Source: CAZGMJ01 sp964526785 (lineage in GTDB: Bacteria; Planctomycetota; Phycisphaerae; Sedimentisphaerales; Anaerobacaceae). From it: 64,000 bases of DNA. The position numbers and the translations under genes are program-made. The stretch covers positions 1-64,000 of the forward strand of contig CAZGMJ010000009.1 in assembly GCA_964526785.1 (NCBI GenBank), written 5' to 3'. Below, piece after piece: positions 54,315 to 63,165 of this stretch; the first letter of the stretch is position 1, and each line of letters opens with the position of its first letter. A model generated the notes under the pieces. That model was not told the DNA's origin, ran no database searches, and saw only the letters and a program-made list of their open reading frames with translations.

Positions 54315-54680
54315 TGCCATTCTCCTTCTGTAATTACAGGTTCACAAGTCAGACCGTCCACAGGGTACACATCTTCGGACGTTATAAATGCATCGCCCCA
54401 CACGTTCGAGTCATGTAACGCACCAAACACCCTTTTTCTCTTGCGAACCATCGATTAGTTGATCTTTGCCCGCAGACGGTCGGTTCGGATTCCAGTTGTC
54501 AGATTTCAGTTCGTCCGAATTACGCCGCGCAATTACATAAAAGTCACGCGGTTTTCTTCGATACGCTGCCAAACCGTAAAGGCTTTTTGGTGCAGGTGGG
54601 TTTGTGATATGAAGTACTACGCAAATATGATGACGGTTTAATATATGATATTGATCTTAAACCTACCTGCATCATTTATG

Positions 54681-54709
54681 ATATTAGCAGACAGTTGGCG
54701 GACTGTCAA
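54681..54709 (-). promoter_or_regulatory. Promoter with palindromic operator, pseudopilin paralog
   Basis: On the minus strand TTGACA and TAATAT are spaced by exactly 17 nt, the best promoter in the window. The perfect palindrome GACAGT-N6-ACTGTC (54690-54707) overlaps the -35 box and spacer. It would drive the pseudopilin at 53370-54314 with a leader of about 360 nt. Confidence 0.65.
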
Positions 54710-54946
54710 TGTCAATTCGGCGATTTATCAGAAATTTCTTAAAATATTGTCAGAATCCGATTGGGGGCAGTTGGCGGGTGATACGAAACCTGCATAAACC
54801 GCGAAAAACGCGGGAAGTTGCCCATTCTTGTTTTTGCCGACGGCTGAGAATCTGTTATATTGCCTGCAACCGGGCACTTTTGAGAATCTGATATGCCGCC
54901 CGGGGCCGGACCGCGGCCCCGGACACTCGTAATGGGAGCAACACGG

Positions 54947-56371
54947 ATGGACAACGATCATAAACTCAAGCAGGTACAGGACTTGCTCGAATCGCACCAC
55001 CAACAGCACCTGCTGGCGTTCTGGGAGGAACTGGACCAGGCGGCCAGGCAGTCGCTGCTCCAGCAGATCCGGGCACTGGATCTCGATCAGATTGACAAAT
55101 GGATCGAGGAGGTTGTTACCAACGACAGTGCAACAGGTATCTTGGGAGACCTCGAACCGGCCGGGTATTACCCGGCTGAGCCGTCCGCCGATATCGAGCG
55201 TAAGTACAGTGAAGCCAGGAATTTGGGGGAGGATTACCTCCGGGCAGGCAAGGTGGCTGGTTTCGTGGTCGCCGGTGGCCAGGGCACCCGGCTGGGATTC
55301 GACGGCCCGAAGGGCGACTTCCCGATCAGTCCCATTAAGAACAAGACGCTTTTCCGGATATTCGCCGAGCAGATAGCCGCGGCGAGTCAGAAATACGGCG
55401 TTACCATTGCCTGGTACGTCATGACCAGCCCGCTGAACCATGAAGCCACAATCGCGATATTCGAGAAGAACGGGTTCTTCGGCCTGGATCGCGACAATGT
55501 GATCATCTTTCAGCAGGGGACGCTGCCGAATTTCGATTTCGAGGGCCGCATCCTGCTGGCTGACAAGGACAGTATCGCGTGCTCGCCCGACGGCCACGGC
55601 GGCAGTCTCAAGGCGCTCAAGACCAGCGGCGCACTCGATGATATGCGCAAACGCGGCGTTGAGATAATCAGCTATTGGCAGGTGGATAATCCTCTGGTCA
55701 ATACGTTCGATCCGCTGTTTATCGGACTTCATGCACTCGATGGGTCTCAGATGTCGTCGAAGGCGCTGAAGAAGAGCGAGCCGTTTGAGAAGGTGGGCAA
55801 TTTCTGCCTGTTGGACGGCCGGGTCAGCGTGATCGAGTACAGCGATTTGCCCGACGAACTGGCGACCAAACGCCGGGAGGATGGTTCGCTTGCGTTCGAG
55901 TTAGGCAGCATTGCGATCCACATCATCGACGTGGACTTCGTCGAGCAACTCAACGAGCACGGCTTTGGCCTGCCGCTGCATCGGGCGGTCAAGAAGATTC
56001 CGCACATCGACGCCGAGGGCAATCGCGTGGAGCCCGAGGAGCCGAACGGCGTCAAGATCGAGACGTTCATTTTCGACGCCCTGCCGCTGGCATCGAAGTC
56101 CATTATTCTGGAGGCCGTTCGCAGCGAGGAGTTCGCCCCGGTCAAGAACGCCGAGGGGACGGACAGTCCCGAGGTAACGCACCGGATGATGATCGAGCGG
56201 GACGCGAACTGGCTCGAATCAGCGGGCGTCGCGGTGCCGCGAAAGGGTGACGGTACGCCCGACTGCACAGTCGAGATAGCGCCGGGCTTTGCGCTGCATC
56301 GCGAGGACGTGCCCGCCAGGGCCGATCAGGTTCCTGCGATCGAGCCGGGCGCGGAGTTGTACCTGGGGTAA
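54947..56371 (+). CDS. UDP-N-acetylhexosamine pyrophosphorylase-like (UAP1 type)
   Basis: The 474-aa protein has VVAGGQGTRLGFDGPKGDF, the nucleotide-binding motif of eukaryotic-type UDP-sugar pyrophosphorylases, followed by SPDGHGGSLKALKTSG and ISYWQVDNPLVNTFDPLFIG. UAP1-type enzymes form UDP-GlcNAc or UDP-GalNAc from UTP and the sugar 1-phosphate. The start at 54947 has GGGAG about 9 nt upstream and matches the family's N-terminal helical region. No glycan-synthesis genes are adjacent. Confidence 0.9.
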   Translation: MDNDHKLKQVQDLLESHHQQHLLAFWEELDQAARQSLLQQIRALDLDQIDKWIEEVVTNDSATGILGDLEPAGYYPAEPSADIERKYSEARNLGEDYLRAGKVAGFVVAGGQGTRLGFDGPKGDFPISPIKNKTLFRIFAEQIAAASQKYGVTIAWYVMTSPLNHEATIAIFEKNGFFGLDRDNVIIFQQGTLPNFDFEGRILLADKDSIACSPDGHGGSLKALKTSGALDDMRKRGVEIISYWQVDNPLVNTFDPLFIGLHALDGSQMSSKALKKSEPFEKVGNFCLLDGRVSVIEYSDLPDELATKRREDGSLAFELGSIAIHIIDVDFVEQLNEHGFGLPLHRAVKKIPHIDAEGNRVEPEEPNGVKIETFIFDALPLASKSIILEAVRSEEFAPVKNAEGTDSPEVTHRMMIERDANWLESAGVAVPRKGDGTPDCTVEIAPGFALHREDVPARADQVPAIEPGAELYLG

Positions 56372-56484
56372 TGCCCGGGTCCCTGTCCGGGGCATTCGTT
56401 TCGGTATTTAGTTTATCGAGAGCAAGCGGCCGAAAGGTAACCGCACGCCGGACGTCCCTGGTCGGGGCGTTCGTATTCGGTATT

Positions 56485-58005
56485 CTATTTGTCGAGAGCA
56501 ACGGCGTAGAGCTTGTGCATGGAGGTCACGTAGACGACGCCGTTTGCGGCAGTGGGGGTAGCGGCGCTGGCGGAATCGAGTTCGATCTCGGCCAGCACCT
56601 TCTTTTCCGGGGCAGCCGCGAGGATGTAGAAGTCCTTTCGGCGGGTGCCCACATACACCTTGCCGTCGGCGACGAGCGTCGAGGCCCAGATTTCACCGTC
56701 GGCGTCATGCGTCCAGTGTGTGCGGCCCGTCTCGGCGTCGAAGCAGTGGATGAAGCCGCCGCAATCGGCGACGAAGACCATGCCGTTGTAGACGGCGGGC
56801 GTTGAGACGCAGTGCTTATTCAGTTCGCGAGACCAGAGCGGGCCGGCCTCGGTGGTATCGCCGGTTTTCGCAGCGTCGATGCACTGGAGCCAGGCCTTGT
56901 TCTTGCCCCACCAGATGTCGCCGCCGAGGGTGAGATAGATGCGGTCGCTGTGGAATACGGGCATGCTCTTGATGTTGCTCGGGCTGACTTCGCGATTGCG
57001 TTTGTACTCGTGGATATTCTTTTTGGGGGCGTTCGGGTCACCGTCGAATCGCCAGAGGCGTTCGAGCGTGGCCACCTCGCCCTCGGGCGGAGCCTGCTCC
57101 AGGGCTTCGAAGCCGTACAGCACGCCATCGCCGCCGCCGAAGAAGATCCGCTTCTGGCCGTTGACCACGCCCAGAGCAGGCGAGGACCAGGTGCTGTGGA
57201 AGACCATATCCCCGATCTTCTCGTCGTCGCGAGCGAGGTATCGGCCCGTGTGCTTGTCGATGACGATGAGGCTGGGGCCTTCGGGCTTTCTGTTTGCCCG
57301 GTGGGTGTTGTCAACGCCGTTACTGGTATTGACGTAGATGAAGTCGCCGTCGATAAGCGGCGAGGCGTGGGCGGCGTCGTGGGGGTATGTGCCGGCCTGG
57401 TTCGGAATGTCGAACAGCCAGATGATGTCTGCGTCGATGGCGGTTACTTCCATCGGGGCCTTGCCGTCGAGGGCCATATGGCGGCCTTCGTCTTCGTACG
57501 GACCGTCGTTGCCATTGGATTGGCCGTGCATGTCGAGGCAGACCAGTTCGCCGCGGTTGGTCATGACGTAGATGCGGTCGCCTTCGATGGTTGGCGGCGA
57601 TACGATTCCGCCGCGGGGCCAGTCGAGATAGGGATCCGGGCCGAGTTTGGGGACGACCAGTTGCCAGAGGAAGCTGCCGTCCTTTTCGTCGAGACAGATC
57701 AGGATGCCACGGTCGCCTTTGTGACGGGGGTCTCGCGGCGGGCTGTTGTTGGTGCCGAGCAGGACACGGCCGGAAGCAATGATGGGGGTGCCCCAGGTTT
57801 CGCTGCCGAGATCGGCGGTCCACTTGATGTTGGCGCCTGTTTGGGGATCGAAGGTCGCGGGCAGATTGGTTTCGGTCGAGATCATGTTGCGCGTGAACTT
57901 CTGACCCCAATGGGGCTGGTCGGCGGCGACGGCCGGGGCGACCAGAACGGCTGCGATGGTCAATAAAACGATCGGGTTGGAGCATCTGAGATTGCGTATC
58001 ATCAT
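56485..58005 (-). CDS. Secreted PQQ-like beta-propeller protein
   Basis: Signal peptide (IVLLTIAAVLVAPAVAA) followed by a full propeller of tryptophan-docking repeats, for example NIKWTADLGSETWGTPIIAS, GTHWTHDADGEIWASTLVAD and VLAEIELDSASAATPTAANG. 506 aa. No quinoprotein catalytic residues recognised; BamB-like or scaffold function likely. The start at 58005 was preferred because it gives a clean signal peptide and GGGG about 9 nt upstream; another ATG is at 58020. Confidence 0.85.
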   Translation of the reverse strand: MMIRNLRCSNPIVLLTIAAVLVAPAVAADQPHWGQKFTRNMISTETNLPATFDPQTGANIKWTADLGSETWGTPIIASGRVLLGTNNSPPRDPRHKGDRGILICLDEKDGSFLWQLVVPKLGPDPYLDWPRGGIVSPPTIEGDRIYVMTNRGELVCLDMHGQSNGNDGPYEDEGRHMALDGKAPMEVTAIDADIIWLFDIPNQAGTYPHDAAHASPLIDGDFIYVNTSNGVDNTHRANRKPEGPSLIVIDKHTGRYLARDDEKIGDMVFHSTWSSPALGVVNGQKRIFFGGGDGVLYGFEALEQAPPEGEVATLERLWRFDGDPNAPKKNIHEYKRNREVSPSNIKSMPVFHSDRIYLTLGGDIWWGKNKAWLQCIDAAKTGDTTEAGPLWSRELNKHCVSTPAVYNGMVFVADCGGFIHCFDAETGRTHWTHDADGEIWASTLVADGKVYVGTRRKDFYILAAAPEKKVLAEIELDSASAATPTAANGVVYVTSMHKLYAVALDK

Positions 58006-58279
58006 GTGTTGGGTCCCCATTTTCGGCGTCGATTGACGATTCTGCCTGCTTTGCGGGCAGGATTACAGCAGGTACGAAGCACGCAACTGCTTTGTTTGAG
58101 GGCATTGTAGCGTTTTGCGGGCTGCTCTGCTACGGATAATCCGCTGCCAACGGAGGCTGATTTTGCAGAATCGGTAGTAGCGCGCACAGGTGCAATTGGC
58201 TTTGCTTTCGGGCGGCATTGGCCGGGCTGCGGCTTCTTTCCGGGCGTAACTCCATAGACTAAAGGCACTTGGGCACGTT

Positions 58280-58800
58280 TGCCTATATTACTATTGGCTT
58301 TGTTTTGTCGAACGACAAGCATGAGGGTATCGAGCGAGGGAAACCGCGAGGGTAGCAGGTTGCGTATCTTTGTCCTGCGAACGACGGACACTTTCTCCAT
58401 ATTGACATTGGCTTTGTTTTGTCGAAATACAGGCATCAGGGGATCAACGAGGCAGTGAGGAAAGACAAGCGACCGGCAGGGACGCGGATGTGTAGATAGG
58501 CAACTGCATGCGACCACGGTATTTTCTCCATTTTGCTTTTGGGTTCGTTTTCCATAAACGACAGGGCGAGGGCACCGAGGCAGTGAGGAAAAGCAGACGT
58601 TAGTCCGGGGCAGCGAGCCATTGGCCATCTTGCCTATCTTACTTTTGGCTTTGTTTTTCCGAAAGACCGGCATCAGGGCATCGCGGGAACAAGGCATCAA
58701 GGGCCACAGACTTTGCCCCAGCATCCTGTGAGTGACGGACATTTCCTCTATCTTACCATTGGCTTTGTTTTTCCGAAAGACCGGCATCAGGGCAGCAAGG
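58280..58800. repeat. Array of five ~110-bp imperfect repeats
   Basis: A core like TTGGCTTTGTTTTTCCGAAA followed by GACCGGCATCAGGGCA recurs with its TTGG at 58294, 58408, 58539, 58645 and 58759, so spacings are 106-131 bp. Flanks also recur (GACGGACATTT before copies 2 and 5; GAGGCAGTGAGGAAA after copies 2 and 3). Copies 4 and 5 are nearly the same; copy 3 is the most degraded. The minus strand reads open across the array, with MPVFRKNKAN-like repeats, but this is a by-product of the repeat. It resembles intergenic repeat families seen in planctomycete genomes. Confidence 0.7.
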
Positions 58801-59178
58801 GATAGATGGCGTGTTGCGCCATTGGGGGAGGACTGTCTGTTACCAACTTTCGCATTGTCTTTCCTGATGCATCGGGATCTTCGATGTTTTGCATTTTCTT
58901 GACTCCAACTGATTTTAAAAGGTCGCAGGGTCCGTCTGGATGCGGGCGTGCGGCAAGCCGGGCGGTTTGGGGCGGTCCGCAGGGGCGATGTTGTATACAG
59001 TTCAGGCGGCATTGCGTTATCTCACAGATAATACTTCAATTCTATGTTAGGTGTGTATTATACAAAACAGGCCATCATAAGTCAAGGGAATTGATCGCGG
59101 ATTCCTGAGATTTCCGCAGGGGGGCGTTGCACGACGAATGGCGGAGGGCTTTTGGGGAAGGCGAAACGGGAAAAGAAT
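58801..59178. other. Intergenic region, no gene seen
   Basis: AT-rich in places (59020-59080); no supported reading frame. Probably downstream DNA of the repeat array. Confidence 0.4.
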
Positions 59179-59206
59179 AGGGCCGCGAGTGGATGCTCAC
59201 GGCCCT
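59179..59206 (-). terminator. Terminator behind PEP-CTERM remnant
   Basis: AGGGCCG/CGGCCCT plus inner GAG/CTC with a 6-nt loop, followed on the minus strand by TATTCTTTT. Same GGGCCGTGAGC core as at 50101-50138. Confidence 0.65.
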
Positions 59207-59234
59207 TAGATATACTGAATCAACAGGTGCGATT

Positions 59235-59357
59235 TCAGAGCGTTCTGCGTCTTCGCAGCCAGGCAACGAGGCTCACGCCGATGCCGCCGAGGAGGATTGC
59301 GCCGGGAACGGGTATGTGCAGGGGTCTGGTTTCGGGTTGAGAGCAGTTATGACGCGG
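59235..59357 (-). pseudogene. Remnant of a PEP-CTERM protein gene (C-terminal anchor only)
   Basis: The minus strand encodes PVPGAILLGGIGVSLVAWL followed by RRRRTL and a stop: a complete PEP-CTERM sorting helix with basic tail. No signal peptide or body precedes it, because the pseudopilin stop lies only 2 nt upstream in another frame. A PEP-CTERM-type terminator follows. The simplest reading is that a deletion or insertion replaced the gene body with the pseudopilin. Confidence 0.65.
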
Positions 59358-59358
59358 T

Positions 59359-60126
59359 CTACTGGAGGGCTTTTCGGGCGTAGTGGTCGACCATCCATTC
59401 GAAGTCCGCCCATTCATCTTCGTCGACGGGGTCGCGGTAGAATGAGAAGCCTTCCTGGTGGAGCGCTCTCTGGTTCCATTTCATGAATTCGATCGACTTG
59501 AAGTTGTGCATATCGACGTGTCCGTCGGCGTAGCCGAGTGTATTGCTGTTGCCGCGGTGCCAGACGCCGAGAGGGTCCACCCACTGCTGCCGGCTGCCGG
59601 GGTATAGGACCCACGAACCCATGTTGTAGCCTCGGGGATCGCATTCGGCGAGGAAGACGTATTTCATTGCGGGCTGGGTGATATCGCCGTATCTGACGCA
59701 GGGGATGATTTCCCAGCCGCCGTCCTGGCCGACGCCGTTCATGCCGCCGGCGATGGAGTAGGTTCTCCAGGCGTTGTTATGGCCGGGAACGTTCTTTCTT
59801 CTGTCGGAGGGGCAGCGGTATGTGTCGTGGTTCTTGATGTACGGCCAGAGCAGGCCATCTTCGATCATCTGCTTGTGCTCGGCCAGCGTGCCGGGGCCCT
59901 GGCGGACCCACGCGTCGTCGCCGGGGTGGCCCTTGACGAGTTTGTCGTCGTTGGCGTCTTTGTACATCAGCCAGGCATAGAGCAGTTGGCGAATGTTGCC
60001 GCGGCAGACAACCGAACGGCCCTGCTCCTTTGCGATTCTCAGGGCGGGCATCAGGATGGCCATAAGTACGGCGATGACAGCGATGACTACCAGCAGTTCA
60101 ATGAGTGTGAACGCTCGTGTCTTCAT
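59359..60126 (-). CDS. Pseudopilin-like protein with H-X9-DG motif
   Basis: GAGGAG lies 8 nt before ATG 60126. Leader MKTRAFTLIELLVVIAVIAV with Ala at -1. The motif HRGNSNTLGYADGHVDMHNF is present, and VRQGPGTLAEHKQMIEDGL and NHDTYRCPSDRRKNVPGH resemble the cluster at 32551-36354. 255 aa. The stop lies directly before the PEP-CTERM remnant. Confidence 0.88.
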   Translation of the reverse strand: MKTRAFTLIELLVVIAVIAVLMAILMPALRIAKEQGRSVVCRGNIRQLLYAWLMYKDANDDKLVKGHPGDDAWVRQGPGTLAEHKQMIEDGLLWPYIKNHDTYRCPSDRRKNVPGHNNAWRTYSIAGGMNGVGQDGGWEIIPCVRYGDITQPAMKYVFLAECDPRGYNMGSWVLYPGSRQQWVDPLGVWHRGNSNTLGYADGHVDMHNFKSIEFMKWNQRALHQEGFSFYRDPVDEDEWADFEWMVDHYARKALQ

Positions 60127-60376
60127 TGCACGTCTCCTCGGGATGGACGACACAAGGCGTGTTCCCCACAGCAGGTCCACGTTCAACAGTTGTACGCTAC
60201 ATTATATCAGAAATGAATTCTTGCGGCAAATACAAAAAAGAAAGCAACCGTGTGGTCTGTCGGCATGTTTGCTCAGCCCAGTCCGCGGGATGCTCGGGGA
60301 GTTTCGGCGCGGGTTCGAGCGAACGGCCGCTTCGGTTTCCAGCCGGGGGCGGCCGGGGCCTGTATCTACCGGCGAT

Positions 60377-60991
60377 TTAGAGGAACTGGAGCCATTGCTC
60401 TTCGCTGATGATGGTGATGGGAGCGCCCTTTTGTTTGTGGTTTCTGGCCTGTTCGATTTTTTCGCCGTGTGTTGTGTCGGCCCAGTCGTGTCCGGCGAGG
60501 GTGCCGATAACGAGATAGTCGACGTCGGGACCGACGGCCGGGACGAACGCGCCGCCGCGTTCTCGCACGGCTCGTTCGCATGCCAGGTGCGTGCCGTAGA
60601 GGAAGCCGCCGGCGAAGCAGAAGGCGCGGTCGGCAATAGATATGCTGTCCACATCGTCGATGGGCAGTTCTTCGGGTTCGCCGGAGGCGGCGGGTTCGTC
60701 CTCGAGCGTTCCGGCGATGAGATCCTTGAGGGTCTGTCTGAGGTGTTCTCTTTCGTCTTCGGTGATGACGCCGTCGGCGAGGACGTCGCGAATGCGGGCA
60801 TAGACGACCCTGCCCGGCCAGGTTGCGGCGATATCCTCGTTGTCTTCGAGCCAGACGTTGAGGAATTTGATTTCGTCGTCGTTGAGGTCGCCGTCGGCGA
60901 GCAGGCCCTCGCTGATGCCGAGCAATGCTTCGCAGGAACGTCTCAATAGCTGTGTGTCAGTTGGTGCGAATCGTGCGTGTGAATCGTCCAT
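60377..60991 (-). CDS. BRCT-domain protein with TerB-like N-terminus
   Basis: Residues about 15-95 resemble TerB helices (LLADGDLNDDEIKFLNVWLE, ADGVITEDEREHLRQTLKDL). Residues about 120-204 are a BRCT domain: FCFAGGFLYGTHLACERAVR, GGAFVPAVGPDVDYLVIGTL and ending TIISEEQWLQFL. Similar proteins occur as orphan BRCT proteins linked to DNA-ligase-like BRCT folds. AAGGGA precedes ATG 60991. 204 aa. Role in DNA metabolism is plausible but unproven. Confidence 0.82.
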   Translation of the reverse strand: MDDSHARFAPTDTQLLRRSCEALLGISEGLLADGDLNDDEIKFLNVWLEDNEDIAATWPGRVVYARIRDVLADGVITEDEREHLRQTLKDLIAGTLEDEPAASGEPEELPIDDVDSISIADRAFCFAGGFLYGTHLACERAVRERGGAFVPAVGPDVDYLVIGTLAGHDWADTTHGEKIEQARNHKQKGAPITIISEEQWLQFL

Positions 60992-61205
60992 ACGTTTGTC
61001 CCTTCTTGCGCCCGTGCTGTGCGTTGCGCAGGTCATTTGCTGAACAATCGTGCCGGACAACATATCGGTATCGATCGCGCATCAGCTCCGGCCCTGCAGA
61101 TGCGGCGCACTCATTCTACAGTGCGAGCCACGCAATTCAACCGCAAAAGCGCCCCGATGAAATGAACGATCTACGGTGGCGGGGGCGGCGTCGGCGCCGG
61201 GAGCG

Positions 61206-61385
61206 TTATGTCTCGTTTTTACGGCGGGTGACGGCGAAGTAGACGACGTACAGCCAGGAAAAGACGCCGTGTATGACGGCCAAGAGAATGGAGCGGTTTC
61301 GATGCCACGAGATGGTGACGGCAATCGCCGAGCCGAGGCCGATGCCGGACTGGGCTGCTGTGTGGGTCACTTGTGCGAGAATCAT
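61206..61385 (-). CDS. Small conserved membrane protein (59 aa)
   Basis: The minus strand gives a 59-residue protein with GLGSAIAVTISWHRNRSILL and HGVFSWLYVVYFAVTRRK: two hydrophobic segments around SWHRN, a pattern I recall from short planctomycete proteins. GGAG lies 5 nt before the ATG. Too short for usual ORF cut-offs and likely missed by automatic annotation. Function unknown. Confidence 0.65.
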   Translation of the reverse strand: MILAQVTHTAAQSGIGLGSAIAVTISWHRNRSILLAVIHGVFSWLYVVYFAVTRRKNET

Positions 61386-61530
61386 ATCGGCTCCAGGATT
61401 TCAAGGTCTGGTATGTAACTGCATTTGAGAGTCTACGCGGCGGGCCGGAACCATTCAAAAGGAAAAGGCAAGGGGTATGAAGGCCAGAGCAGCAAAGAAC
61501 GAGCGTCGTTTTGGTTCGGCATACTGAGAA

Positions 61531-61561
61531 AGGGCCGCGAAGTCGTATTCTCCGCGGCCCT
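61531..61561 (-). terminator. Terminator of PEP-CTERM gene
   Basis: AGGGCCGCG/CGCGGCCCT, perfect 9-bp stem with a 13-nt loop, followed on the minus strand by TTTCTC. Located 30 nt after the stop of the PEP-CTERM gene. Confidence 0.75.
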
Positions 61562-61590
61562 GTGTTCGTCTATCGATGACGCAATTGCGT

Positions 61591-62343
61591 TTAGAGCGAT
61601 TTGCGTCTTCGCAGGTAGCCGACGAGACCGGCGCCGATGCTTGCAAGCAGGATTGCGCCGGGAGCGGGAATGACAGGCGCACTGCCGGCTTCCGTGCTCA
61701 GGTACGCATAATCCAAGGCCACGTACGGCTCGTTGCTTGCGTTGATATTGATGACAACCTCTCCGTCGGTCATATCCGTCCACGGGACCGTGGCGAACGC
61801 CAACTGGACCAATCCATCTTCGTCACTGTCCTGGGTGGTCATGTCATGTGACGTTCCATCCACGTTGATCGTCAACGGCGTCACATCATAATCACCGAAC
61901 AGGACGTTGATGAAGTGATCGGCGCCGAAATCAGGATCGCCGCTTACGGGAGCGGTGAAGCTAAACGTGAACTGCGCATCATCTGCAGGCGAATCACCAA
62001 ATGCTCCATCGCCGGGATAGTCGTAGAAATCTTCGAGCGAGATATCCGTCCACTGGGCTCCGGTTGTTGCCGCCTTCTCAGATGCGGAGCGATTGTCGAA
62101 TTCATCGTTGCCGCCGACGTGCACTGCACCGTCGTTATCGATATCCGGGAGAAACTCGCCGGCCTCGAGGATTCCGTCGCCGTCGGTGTCCGGGTCAGTG
62201 TTCTGTGCCGATTCCCAGGAATCGTTGGGATTGACAAAGCCGAAGCCGTCGACATCTCCGATCAACGAGGTGATTGAGAATGCAGTGCTCGGCAGCAGCG
62301 CCATTGCAAATACGGTTAGAAAGCAAAGTGTTCTTTTGTTCAT
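61591..62343 (-). CDS. PEP-CTERM protein with acidic, calcium-loop-like repeats
   Basis: AAAGGAGG precedes ATG 62343. Signal peptide (CFLTVFAMALLPSTAFS), then an acidic region with DPDTDGDGILEAGEF and DIDNDGAVHVGGNDE, like thrombospondin-3 or dockerin-type calcium loops. A beta-rich middle follows. The end IPAPGAILLASIGAGLVGYL plus RRRKSL is a PEP-CTERM anchor (PAPGA). 250 aa. Likely surface-attached, with a structural role. Confidence 0.85.
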   Translation of the reverse strand: MNKRTLCFLTVFAMALLPSTAFSITSLIGDVDGFGFVNPNDSWESAQNTDPDTDGDGILEAGEFLPDIDNDGAVHVGGNDEFDNRSASEKAATTGAQWTDISLEDFYDYPGDGAFGDSPADDAQFTFSFTAPVSGDPDFGADHFINVLFGDYDVTPLTINVDGTSHDMTTQDSDEDGLVQLAFATVPWTDMTDGEVVININASNEPYVALDYAYLSTEAGSAPVIPAPGAILLASIGAGLVGYLRRRKSL

Positions 62344-62915
62344 GGAAAGCCTCCTTTTCAATCATTAGCCGCCCTTGGGTTACGATGCGTGCATCGAATC
62401 GGTCCGATGCACCGTGCTGATACTGGTTGTTGCGCAATTGCGTGATCCAGATTCGAAGGGCGCAACAGAATCTGAGATCTCTGCATTACGTAGATGCCGC
62501 TATATAGTGAAGACAGCGTGTTTCGCCACCCTCCAGACTATCCGGTGCCGCCGTTTGCAACGCCTGCTCTTTGTCATTTTGGCCGTAACATGACAGTGGC
62601 GACCGTTTGTTTTCGATTGTCCATTACATACAAGCCGATACTTGCCATATTACGCTATTTGCAGGCGGGCGGTCATAGGGAGAATACGCAAAAGGACTGA
62701 GGGAAAAGCCTGCATTCGGTGTCGGGCGCCGTGCGGTTGAACGCCGCAGATGGAATTCGCCGGTCATTTCGTCGGCGTTCTTGTACAAGGGGCCTTTACG
62801 GAATTCTTATGGTATGCGAACGATGCGTGAACAGAGTTGCGGATAATACATGCGCCGGTTGAGGGTCGTTTTGGGGACTGTCCGGATATGAGCCGGGGCT
62901 AGAGAACATTTATTT
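62344..62915. other. Intergenic region with a 7-bp inverted repeat
   Basis: TGCATCG (62390-62396) and CGATGCA (62405-62411) form a short palindrome with an 8-nt gap upstream of the PEP-CTERM gene, a possible operator or leader hairpin. No gene is supported in the rest. Confidence 0.4.
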
Positions 62916-63149
62916 ATGTGGCGAATCATCGATCATACGGATGGGAGTATTCGCGGCGCTCTGGAGACGGAGTGGGGGCCGGAGTCGGCCGGTGATGCGC
63001 TCGAGCGGGGGCATCTGTTCGGGGCGGCGATGGATATCGTGCATGAGTTGGAGCACCTGGGCTTTGCACTGCATCGGGACTTCGATTTGCGACCGGCCAG
63101 AGATCGTGGGATCGAGGGCCTGGTGAAGAGCGGCCAGGCACGGACTTGA
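62916..63149 (+). CDS. Hypothetical protein (77 aa)
   Basis: An open frame starting MWRIIDHTDGSIRGALETEW with DIVHELEHLGFALHRDFDLR. There is no strong Shine-Dalgarno before the ATG. It has a globular, mixed composition without signal or membrane span. No family recognised. It may be real; the frame could also be chance. Confidence 0.35.
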   Translation: MWRIIDHTDGSIRGALETEWGPESAGDALERGHLFGAAMDIVHELEHLGFALHRDFDLRPARDRGIEGLVKSGQART

Positions 63150-63165
63150 CGCCTGCTGATACCCT

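Noticed and set aside
56812..57966. 384-aa plus-strand frame
   Set aside because: It is antisense to the PQQ propeller gene, which has a signal peptide and clear repeats; the frame is a by-product of GC-rich codon use.
58002..59012. 336-aa minus-strand open frame with repeated MPVFRKNKAN-like segments
   Set aside because: The frame follows DNA repeats of uneven spacing and degraded copies, with no ribosome-binding site and low-complexity translation; better explained as an intergenic repeat array.
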